Source: Blepharisma japonicum (lineage: Eukaryota; Ciliophora; Heterotrichea; Heterotrichida; Blepharismidae). From it: a DNA stretch of 64,000 nt. Each line of letters opens with the position of its first letter. Position 1 is the first letter of the stretch. Location of the stretch: assembly GCA_949751835.1 (NCBI GenBank), contig CATKHK010000031.1, positions 372,001 to 436,000 of the forward strand. Direction: 5' to 3'. The translations under genes and the position numbers were made by a program. The notes beneath the pieces were generated by a model. It saw nothing but the letters and a program-made list of their open reading frames with translations. It had not been told where the DNA came from and made no database searches. This document shows, one piece after another, positions 10,599 to 19,459 of this stretch.

Positions 10599-11643
10599 AT
10601 TTATTATATTAGCTCATAACCATTCCTTAAATTAGAAGGGTTGCTTATAAAGAATATCGCAATTAAGGATGGCTCATCTAATTTTTAATGCCTAGTCTAA
10701 CATCCCAAATTCTATTACCGAGTAATATATAGAATTGTTTCGTTTGCTTATATTTGGACAATTTAGGATTTTTTTATTGTAGCCTGATCAAGTATGAATA
10801 AGCTTTTTCTTGCTCGGATTTATTTATACGGATTTTTAATCTTCTTAGGTGTTGAATTAATTGCAAATATTCGAATTTCTTGTTTCTTATATCCCATTTT
10901 TATAGAAGGAAATAAAAGTTAAAATATAAAGCTAAGAAAAATCAAAAATAGTTTATGCAAGACTATTTTGCCAAAAAATATAAATAAAGAATAATTTGAA
11001 TTTTATTTTCAATCCAAGCTCGACGTATGAAATTATATTTTCTCACTACTAATAAATATTTATTATTCTAACACTCTTATTATATTAATCTATAATTAAC
11101 AATTTTTTGAGCCTTAATTATGTTATTTTGAAGGATTATGAAGATTAAGGATAGTTTTACTACAAGAAAAGTCCATAATAAAGACAAAAATTTCTTGAAT
11201 CTAGAATTATTTGATATTATTTTAATTTTATTGTAATTCCAAACTTATTCCCATATATGCCTTGACCTTTTAATTTTTCTGAAGAAGTTACATTTTTCTC
11301 TTGCCAATCAAGCCTTTAGATTACTGAGGATGAATAGATCAAATGATATTATGAAAGATACAGGAGATTTTATAAGAAAAGAATTAATAATCTAAGAAAT
11401 ATTATAAGCAGATTAAAGTGATTAATATTTTTACAATAAATTATAAAGAAAGCACAATTAGTCTGCATGAACCACTGTTTAAAATGAGAACAGGTAATTA
11501 AAAATTCAGGGCTTAATTTAAAAAACTTTGTTCTTATTAATTTCTGTTTTGATTTGATACCTGAAGAAGCAAAAGGAAATTTGGGTAATGAGCCAAAATT
11601 ATTAATTGAATATCTTAGAATTGAATTTTAGTTGCATTCAATC
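10599..11643. other. intergenic spacer between copies C and D
   Basis: AT-rich DNA of about 1 kb. I see no conserved protein fragment. TAA and TAG occur densely in all six frames. Confidence 0.5.
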
Positions 11644-12753
11644 TTAGTTAAAGAGAATAAAGAAAGCTGAAAGACTAAGAAGCTCAATTCTATTAGCCAC
11701 TCCGTAAGAGTCAATATTGTAGTTCGGATCGAAAAGTTGCATCTCTTTAGCGCAACTATCAATTTGCTCTGATGAATAAAGCGCCCAATAATATTTGATC
11801 ATTATTATATTTGATAAATACGCTGAGGCATCTATGCTAATAGAATTGCAGAGGGTTAGCGCTGGATTGAGAAGTCCTGAATCCCCTACACGAGTATAGT
11901 TACCTGTGCAATTACTATCAGAAAATTGGAATTTCTCATAAAAATTATCTTCAAAGCCAGATATACTTGGCACTACATTAATTGGGCAATACCCAGTCGT
12001 GCTTCCTTTTCCATCGCACTCACAATCTAAATAATACCATAGACTTTTGTCCAAATCCCAAAAATAATTGCAAGTGTCTCCTATTGTGCATGGCCACGGC
12101 TCTGAGATTTTTTGCGAGTTAATAAAAACTGATACAGTATCGCATTTCCCATTTATCGAGTAGCCTGACTTGCAAAATGCATCATCACTAGTAGCAGCTC
12201 CAAAGTCCAAGGACCAATACTTAAAGCAATAGCCATCATTACAGCCTAATCCTGCACTGCATTGGTAATCATGACTGCAAGCCTTTCCTTCAGCAATTGT
12301 CTTAATGCAAGTCCCACTGGTCCCATCGCTGCAATATAGCCCTGGCTTGCATGCTTCACTTGCTACGCAAGAACCTCCCTCATCAATTTGAATGCACATG
12401 TGAGATTCACATTTATTGCTAATACAGTCATCATCTTCACAGCAATAATCAAATCAAGCATCTAAATGGCCGTTGTGTCGATCTGGACATTTGGGTCCAG
12501 AGTTGCCATATTTAGGAGTGCATATGCCTTCATAATCGCCTCCTGGGTTTCCAAAAACTGCTCCTAGGTGATTGCAGTAGTATCCAGATGCGCATGGATA
12601 CAAAGTAACTGTGGTGCCTGAAACTGTTGTACAGCTGGCTGAATTAGAAGCCGCTGCTTCACCACAGACAAATTTATAGCAGTCCGAGAGTTGCATTATA
12701 TGCGCTGTGCAGGTAAAAAGGAGAAGAAATTGGCTTAATATCTTTATTTTCAT
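11644..12753 (-). CDS. array copy D: secreted Cys-rich protein, candidate GPI-anchored
   Basis: This continuous 369-residue frame ends in TAA; one internal TGA (after HNGHLDA) is read as Trp. The signal peptide is MKIKILSQFLLLFTCTAHIM. The N-terminal third is the most diverged of the minus-strand copies (CYKFVCGEAAASNSASC...LYPCASGYYCNHLG). From the CIQIDEGGSC module onward it follows the family: LYCSDGTSGTC, YQCSAGLGC, KYWSLDFG, ISEPWPCTIGDTCNYFW, CECDGKGSTTGYCPI, FYEKFQFSDSNCTGN, LCNSISIDASAY, WALYSSEQIDSCAKEMQLFDP, and the tail LLSLSAFFILFN. All cysteines of the C-terminal half are kept, so it is probably functional. The faster change in the N-terminal part hints that this part meets a variable partner (inference). 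Confidence 0.88.
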
Positions 12754-13856
12754 AATAAAAATTATAGAAGTCTAAATGAGATTAATATAATTTGGATGCT
12801 AATGTCGTTGTTTATAGAATAGCTATATTATAATTTAAAGTAAATCTTTGCGAATGCTTAAATTGATGGCATTTTAGGTTTTTATTTGATTATCAAATAT
12901 TTACCCATTTATAAAATTTATATAGAAGAAATACATTAAATGGTGTAAAAACAGAATTTATCTAGGTGAAATTTTGTTTAAGATTATAAAGGACTAATCA
13001 GCCGAATAATAGCCCAAAAATACTATTATGACTTTCTAGGCTGATTGATTTGGCTTCTAGTAATATTTTGTTTGAGAAATTGAATTTTTATTTTTCAATT
13101 CAATTCTCCTCATTAGCAAGAATAATTTTGGTTTAGGAATTAAATGCAAAGTAGACTTTAAAGAGAAAAGTCTTCAGAACCATAAAATTTCTTAAAAGCA
13201 GCTCATTATAATTGAATATGAATAAATAAACGATAACTCATTTATGCATAGATTCATTTTTCACCTTCTTTAGCTGATATGTAATTGTGCAATATGAGAA
13301 ATCTGGTTTCCTATTTTAAAAATGAGATATTTAAATAATACTAATTAAATAAGCAGGTTAGCTCTTCGATGAAAGGAACACAAATAAATAGTGATACCAC
13401 CAATCTATCATCTTCAATATTAGCATTTATTAAGGGAAGATATCGAAAATTGGAAGAAATTCACAAGAATCATGAACGGGCAGCCTCCTAGAAGGCTAAA
13501 GCAATTTCAGTAATTAATCAATTAATCAATTAATCTTATTCTCAGGGCAAGGTAATTTGGCATTGAAGGGGGGAGAGGTTTGGGGCGGAAGAGATGCGCA
13601 GGTCGGCTTTATGTTTGATCATAAATTAAGTTCAAAAAAATTAGAAATTAATATATTTGTATTATTTTTAAAGAAAAACTATAAAAGCTTAAGAGATTTA
13701 TATTGAGAAGAAATTGTTGCAAAATTAATTCTTTAAGCTTCAGTTCAATTAGCTTTTAGAAAGAGATCTCTAAATCTGTGAGAATAAGGAAATGTATAAA
13801 ATTAAGAATTTCAGAAAACAAAGAAAGGAGGGGACTTATTATTTAGACATTAAGAT
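12754..13856. other. intergenic spacer with a small ORF, a short hairpin and a G-rich patch
   Basis: Mostly AT-rich. Three things stand out. A 40-codon ORF lies at 13369-13491. An AGCCT-cctaga-AGGCT hairpin sits at its stop. At about 13565-13590 there is an unusually G-rich run (GGGGGGAGAGGTTTGGGGCGG). A short ATTAATCA tandem lies between them at about 13513. Confidence 0.45.
13369..13491 (+). CDS. possible 40-residue peptide; doubtful
   Basis: The frame ATG to TAG reads MKGTQINSDTTNLSSSILAF and continues IKGRYRKLEEIHKNHERAAS. Its amino-acid composition is more protein-like than the surrounding DNA. There is no signal peptide and no known domain. It could be a small gene, a leftover exon of a decayed gene, or chance. 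Neither side shows a plausible 15-16-nt intron that would extend it. Confidence 0.25.
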   Translation: MKGTQINSDTTNLSSSILAFIKGRYRKLEEIHKNHERAAS

Positions 13857-14957
13857 TTAGTTAAAGAGGATTAAAAGACCTGAGAGGACAAGAAATTCTG
13901 CCGAATTTCATGAGTTTATATCTACGCTTGGATCAAAAAGCCCCATTTCTTTAGCGCAGCTATCAATTACTCCTGATGAGTAAAGTGAACAGGAGCCTAT
14001 CATCTTATCTATTGCTTTATAATAATCCCATCCATCCTGATCAATAGAGTTGCAATAAACCAAAACATCGAATTCTTCATTTAAATCGGTTATATGGGCA
14101 TATTTGCCCGAGCAGTCACTACTATTATATTGAAACTTTTCATAGAAATCCTGGGTGAACAACTGAAGAGCTGGAATATTTCTAATAGGGCAATATCCTT
14201 TTGTTGATGTCGGCCCTTCTCCAGCAGACTCGCAATCTCGATCTTCGACATATTTTACATCACCGTAAGCAAAGTAGCTGCACTTTTGCCCTATTGCACA
14301 TCGCCATGGATCATAAAGAGCTCGATCTTCACTTAAAATCCCAATGTGGTCACATATTGCACCATTCAAAAAACCTGACTTGCAGAATTTCACATCAGGT
14401 GATTTCTCACGAGCATCCAGTGAAAAATACGGTATACAATTGAGGCCACTATGGCATCCATATCCGGCTGGACACTCATAGTCATGATTGCACTCTATTC
14501 CTCCTCCCAATGTTGGGATGCATTCACCAAAAGAAGAGCAATATAAATCAGGCTCACATGCTTCATTTGATGAACAAGCTCCGTTTTTAGACATACAAAT
14601 ACATTTGTGATTGATGGTTCGCATTTATTACTGGGCACAGTCGCTATTTACGCAGCAATACATATAAGTAGCCATATTATTTTTAGAAGATGATGAGCAA
14701 GTTGGGGAGGATGTGCTAGAATTAGTGACCTTGCATTCCGCAGTATAATGATCATAGCTATCATAGAACTGGTCTAGGCCTGAGCAATAGGATCCATCTG
14801 GACATGGGCTAAGAGAAACTGTCGACCCTGAAAGTGTCACACAGTTACCTGAAGAAGTAGTTTTCGAGTCACTACAGACGATTGTTGAACAGTTTGAGGA
14901 TTCCATAGCTAGAGTTAAGCTAGACAAAAATAGAAAAGCTAAAGCAGATTGCCTCAT
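13857..14957 (-). pseudogene. array copy E: Cys-rich family member with in-frame TAA TAA
   Basis: The frame is the right length (367 codons) and carries every family block: MRQSALAFLFLSSLTLAMESS signal, CVTLSGSTVSLSPCPDGSYC, TYMYCCVNSDC, LYCSSFGEC, YECPAGYGC, DPWRCAIGQKC, KGYCPIR, FYEKFQYNSSDCSG, VYCNSIDQDGWDYY, and the tail NSAEFLVLSGLLILFN followed by TAA. At about 14620-14635, directly after DCA, two consecutive TAA codons interrupt it. In the neighbouring frame the same bases read SNKCE, exactly what the paralogues have, so the locus looks like one inserted base followed shortly by one lost base. It is either a young pseudogene or an assembly error in a repeated array. Everything on both sides is well conserved. 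Confidence 0.65.
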
Positions 14958-15839
14958 ATTTATTATAGACTAAAATGTGTAAACAATTTGGCATTTATAA
15001 TTATGGTAATCATTAAAAGAGAATAAACCCCAAACAAATTAAATTCATTAGGAATATTTGATGCTTGAAAAAGGTTTTATGGGTATATTGGAAAAACATA
15101 ATTTTTATTAACTTGCTTCTATAAGTCTGCCTGGGTTGTAAATTGAAGTATCTTAAGGGCGTTTCTAAGTTTATAGCTTGTAAATCTAGTCACTTTTCAA
15201 GTTTTGGTTTAATCTCCAATTTCAGGCTGCTTCTGTGGAATATTTATGGAAATTATAGAATGAATTTAAAAAGTCATAGAAATTTAATCGAAATGAAGGA
15301 AAAATGCTTAGTAGTATAATTAAGACTTAGTTAAAGATTAGATAGTCAATTTCTGATAATAAGAATGCATAAAAAGTAATAAAAAAATTATGTCAACAAT
15401 TAATTATAAATTTAACAAGGATTCTATTTAAATAGCTTCATTAGTTCTCATTAAGGACTGATAAAAATGACAGCTAGAAAAATATTTATTATGGATAACT
15501 TTTTGCTCTTGGATGTAGCTTATTGCAACTTTGTTGAAATTTATCCATAAATTTTAATACTTGAAATACTACTAAAATAATTACTTAAAATAAGTTAAAT
15601 TTATGCAAGGAATCGCAGTCCAGCTTTAGCCTTCAAAATTCTTAATTGATATATAGATCTTCTAGAAACGAATCATTGATCTTGATTTATTACAATATAT
15701 TTAATCTTAAAATGAGAAAGTAGTGGGCTTAGAATATCATATTAAATATTGATTCCAAACTATAAATTTTCGTTAGTGTATAGAGCTATTTTTTGATTGC
15801 CAAATACCACTACTTCCGGTGTTTTTTAGTTAATTTCAA
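14958..15839. other. upstream DNA of copy E, duplicated
   Basis: About 15080-15260 and 15325-15600 match two separated pieces of 7524-9200 upstream of copy B, showing that spacer DNA was copied together with the genes. No coding signal. Confidence 0.55.
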
Positions 15840-16880
15840 TATTTTATTCTCTTTCTGTCTATCTAATTAGCTCCTTCAGCATTTGAGAGTCTTCTGCCAT
15901 CAGCATATAATAACACTCTGACCTTAATGTCATCAATCATCTCACCCCAAGACCAAATTCATCAATTTTCCAAATAAGCTCATTCTGTATAAAGTTAAAG
16001 TATATAGGTGAAGACCAACCACCTTGCCTCATACCTTTATTTATGGTAATCGGTTTCTAAGGCTCTCGATTAATGAGATCGCACTTTCTTTATCCACTTA
16101 TCATCGTTGCCACAATAGCAGCAGTTTCCCTCCACACCTCATTTTGTCATCACCTCAAGCAAGATTCTCTTATCCACCGAGTCAAAGGCTTTCTTGAGAT
16201 AAAGAAACACAGAGAATGCATTTTTGCACTCCTTCATTCTACTCTCCAAGATGAAGATTTGGGCACAGAAACTCCTGGATTTTGCAAACCCACTTTGTGC
16301 ATAGTGCATAATATATTTGCTTTTATCCTGGTGAAGTCTGTTGATGAATATATGTCATAAAGCTTATAAGTCGATTTACTAGTGCAATCGATCTTAGATT
16401 CTGCACTTGAACATCATTTCATTTTTTAGTATTAATATCATATTTGCAGTCTTATGGTGAGGGTATTTATCTTCTTCTCACATAAAAAGTTGCGCAATTT
16501 TCTCCTCAACTGCAATATCATGATATTTTATATGCCATTCCATAATTGAATCAGGCCCACATGCCTTGACATTCTTGATTTATTTTATTCCCTGATAATT
16601 TCCCCTTTTATCATAGTGAAATAGAATGATACCTTGTTTACGCAATCCAGTTCAACCCAGGATCCTTTTGCATATTCTCCAACCACTCAATCACTTCTTA
16701 TATATCATGAAGCTGAAAAGCAATAGCATTTTTGTATTTCTTTTGTTAAAGTCATGCATTTTCAAGCTTCATTTATGCTCATTACTGTCTTTTCCACCTT
16801 TCTTTCCATCCTCGATCCTTTTCATCTTTCCCAGAAGTAATGAAAAAATTTAATACTGAAACCAGCAAAAACTGCTATCC
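15840..16880 (-). mobile_element. decayed non-LTR retrotransposon (LINE) reverse-transcriptase fragment
   Basis: Translating the minus strand gives reverse-transcriptase landmarks in the right order: KACGPDSIMEWHIKYHD near 16560, then a QSGFAKSR-like segment near 16290, LKKAFDSVDKRILLEVM near 16165 (the RT domain with its catalytic Asp), KGMRQGGWSSPIYFNF near 16025 (the RQG motif), and LLYADG near 15905, where active enzymes have YADD. The pieces lie in different frames with several stops, and the second catalytic Asp is replaced by Gly, so this copy is dead. Further upstream sequence to about 16860 is still open in places. The element sits between array copies E and F. No target-site duplication or poly-A tail could be fixed by eye. 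Confidence 0.8.
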
Positions 16881-16931
16881 AAGCAGGATAAGATTTATTA
16901 TTTGAAAGAATGAAATTAAGAAGCTAATCTA

Positions 16932-18029
16932 TTAGTTAAAGAGAATAAGGATAGCTGAATAAGCAAGTAGTTCAGCTCCACTCCATGAACCCATATCATC
17001 GTTTGGATTGAAGATATTCATTTCATTAGCACAATTATCAATTTGTCCTGATTGATAAAGCGACCATGCATATCTGATTTGGGACATACTCACATAATAC
17101 GAATATCCATCTTGATCAATTGAGTTGCAGGCAACCAAGGTTTCCAGATCCTCACTCAAATCTGTAATATGAGCGTAGTCTCCTGCACAATCGCTACTAG
17201 AATACTGGAATTTTTCATAAAAGCTGTCATCGAAACCATTTATGTAAGGCGCTTCTCCAATATGGCAATATCCAGTTTGAGAGCTTCCTGTCCCATCACA
17301 GACACATTTTGCGGTTGTATAAGTTGATCCGTCCAATATCCAAGAGAAAACACAATTATTTCCGATTGAGCAACTCCATGGTTCAGTGACATAGTCATTA
17401 ACAACTTTAACTTGCAAACTATCGCATTTACCATTTATTGAATTTCCTGACTTGCAATAATTGTCAGAGCTGGATGAGGCTCCATTGGACAGTGACCAAT
17501 ATTGAGTGCACAAACCACTTAGACAGCCATAGCCAGCCTTGCATTCATAGCTATAGATGCATGAATCCCCTGATTTCTTGACAGCTACGCAAGTCCCAGT
17601 TGTACCACCACTGCAATAAAGGTCTTTTTCGCATTCCTCGCTTGATGTACAAGATCCTCCTTCAGCAATTCCAAGGCAGTGATGATTCGTCACATCACAG
17701 CTATTGCTGGCACAGTCTCCAGCTGCACAGCAGTAGTCATAAGTACCTAGGGACCCATCATGCTCTGTTGGGCATGATATAGTTTCAGTAGAAGTGGGTT
17801 CGCATGTTGAGGACTCATATGTATCATATTTGTCGCTAATTGAATAGAACTGCTTTAAGCCTTGGCATTCTGAGTTATTTGGGCATGGGTTGAGTGTGAC
17901 AGTAGACCCTGAAACTGTTACACAAGGACCTGAAGAAGAGGTTCCTGTCGACCCACAAACAAGTTGTGAGCAACTTTGCGTCTCTAAAGCTAGCACCGAG
18001 CTAGCCAAGAATAAAAAGACTATTTTCAT
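16932..18029 (-). CDS. array copy F: secreted Cys-rich protein, candidate GPI-anchored
   Basis: This intact 365-residue protein has no intron and ends in TAA. The signal peptide is short (MKIVFLFLASSVLALETQS). Blocks in order: CVTVSGSTVTLNPCPNNSEC, TYDYCCAAGDCASNSC, HHCLGIAEGGSC, LYCSGGTTGTC, YECKAGYGC, QYWSLSNG, CKSGNSINGKC, TEPWSCSIGNNC, CVCDGTGSSQTGYC, FYEKFQYSSSDCAGDYAHITDL, ACNSIDQDGYSYY, WSLYQSGQIDNCANEMNIFNP, and the hydrophobic tail SGAELLAYSAILILFN. The small residues before the hydrophobic run (SWSGAE) fit a GPI attachment site. It is the 5'-most member of the same-strand array. Function is not recognised. Confidence 0.9.
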   Translation of the reverse strand: MKIVFLFLASSVLALETQSCSQLVCGSTGTSSSGPCVTVSGSTVTLNPCPNNSECQGLKQFYSISDKYDTYESSTCEPTSTETISCPTEHDGSLGTYDYCCAAGDCASNSCDVTNHHCLGIAEGGSCTSSEECEKDLYCSGGTTGTCVAVKKSGDSCIYSYECKAGYGCLSGLCTQYWSLSNGASSSSDNYCKSGNSINGKCDSLQVKVVNDYVTEPWSCSIGNNCVFSWILDGSTYTTAKCVCDGTGSSQTGYCHIGEAPYINGFDDSFYEKFQYSSSDCAGDYAHITDLSEDLETLVACNSIDQDGYSYYVSMSQIRYAWSLYQSGQIDNCANEMNIFNPNDDMGSWSGAELLAYSAILILFN

Positions 18030-18825
18030 TTTAAAAATTATGGTCTTATTTTAAATTCCTGCGACATTTATCTTAAACCAGTGAATATCCAGTCAAGTCT
18101 AATAGTAAAGCCTTGAGGCTATTTCTTAACGATTTACGACTTTAAAAAGCTAATACTTATTTTTCAATTCAAACCCAGAATTATTAAAAGTTTTGTATAA
18201 TGAGAAATCAAGAAAAGTTAGTATAGCAATTTTAAACTAATTGCTACGGTGCCTTAGACCTAATAGCTAGTAAAGAAGCAATTAGTTCCAAAATAATCGC
18301 TGCATGATTCAAATTCTATTGGTAAAATTGTATTAAAATGAAAAATTTTATTCCATATTGCTTAATGCAATTTCTTTATCAGAATTTCACTTTTTGAAAT
18401 TCCAAGTGCCTTTGAAGCAAATTATCAGGTAAGAGAATGCGCAATGAAATTTTACAAAATTTATAGTTCTCAAAATAGTTAATAGAGAAAGCTTCTCTGC
18501 AAAAACTAAAATTCATAATATGAAAATAAATTAGCTTGAATCGAGCTAATAAAGTTTCACGAAAATTTTTGAATCGAGTAAAAATCAAGCCGATGTCGAT
18601 TTATTATACGTTGATATAAATTCGAATGGCACCCGACATGCCACAAATAAATTAGCACATGGAGCCTGTGGAATTAGGCTCCGCGTACCAATTTATATTT
18701 GAAGCGTAGAGAGCCTTTCAAGATAATGTTGAATCATTATGTCTTTACAAAAATTTTGCATTAAAATCTTCATTGTATTTAGAAAAAGTAATAGAAATTG
18801 TATAAGAGATATGAATTAATTTAGT
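18030..18825. other. intergenic region holding a structured element
   Basis: Mostly AT-rich. A 69-codon minus-strand frame at 18379-18588 has no ciliate-like conserved features and I do not call it a gene. The triple hairpin at 18597-18696 is listed separately. Confidence 0.5.
18577..18696 (-). ncRNA. candidate structured RNA: three adjacent hairpins with a T-run
   Basis: Three inverted repeats follow each other: 18597-18624 (CGATTTAT against ATAAATTCG), 18627-18643 (TGGCA-loop-TGCCA) and 18647-18696. The last has a perfect 7-bp core GGAGCCT/AGGCTCC (18661-18667 and 18676-18682) with flanking ATAAATT/AATTTAT pairing. On the minus strand the last hairpin is followed by GGCTTGATTTTT, like an RNA polymerase III stop. 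The local GC content is above that of the spacer. No known RNA family is recognised. A folded mobile element is the main alternative, and the strand is a guess from the T-run. Confidence 0.35.
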
Positions 18826-19158
18826 TTATTCAAGCACATCATTGCATTTAATTATTAATATTTTCTCTTTGTTTAGTAGAGGCGAATTTATTATATCGTC
18901 GTAATTAAGTGTTCTCTTTTTCTCAAAAATACTTAGCATTGGGTGTTCCAATAATGGTTTGCAATCCATTTTTCTAGCATTTAGGAGTAGCTCATGATAA
19001 CTAAATTTAAATTTATTACTATAAACTCGACAATAGAAACTAAAATCTCCTCGAGGATCAATATTCATATCGATATACTTGATTTTTAAACTTTCAATCA
19101 AATATAATATGCATAACACTAAAAACAAAAAGATGCTATAATGCCAAGTAAAAAACAA
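18826..19158 (-). CDS. hypothetical small membrane protein
   Basis: A 110-residue frame ending in TAA. It starts with a hydrophobic segment (YSIFLFLVLCILYLIE, about residues 7-22) that could be a signal anchor, followed by a polar domain (IDPRGDFSFYCRVYSNKFK and SYHELLLNARKMDC). No family is recognised. Its composition is more protein-like than the flanking spacer. It could be a genuine small type II membrane protein or a fragment. It follows the channel-cyclase gene on the same strand. Confidence 0.45.
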   Translation of the reverse strand: MFFTWHYSIFLFLVLCILYLIESLKIKYIDMNIDPRGDFSFYCRVYSNKFKFSYHELLLNARKMDCKPLLEHPMLSIFEKKRTLNYDDIINSPLLNKEKILIIKCNDVLE

Positions 19159-19459
19159 ATTTTTAATTAACTTTGACTAATAAACTCATATTTTCGACAT
19201 ATATTTATGTATGTTTTCATCATTTTTCAAAACTTTTGTATTTATTACGTTTAAAAAGAAGCAATAATAGCTGATTTAGTTTCAATGAGATCAATAATGC
19301 TGAAATTAGGAAAAGCGCGCTATGAGAAAATATGCTTCTTATTTTTGAATTTAAATCTTATTCTTTAATTTAACTGTAAATGTAACAAGAATTTGATTAG
19401 ATGCTCATAAAGCATAAATTTATTGAACTATCTTCATATGAAAATCTGAATAAATTACA
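19159..19459. other. short AT-rich spacer
   Basis: Nothing recognised between the small membrane protein and the end of the channel-cyclase gene. Confidence 0.5.

Noticed and set aside
13503-13530. ATTAATCA tandem as a CRISPR-like or telomeric repeat
   Set aside because: Only about three short AT units, no spacers and no telomere motif.
15840-16880. Plus-strand frames at 16073-16360 and 16626-16853 as genes
   Set aside because: They are antisense to the LINE reverse-transcriptase relic.
18379-18588. 69-codon minus-strand frame as a gene
   Set aside because: AT-rich composition, no domain, no neighbouring support.
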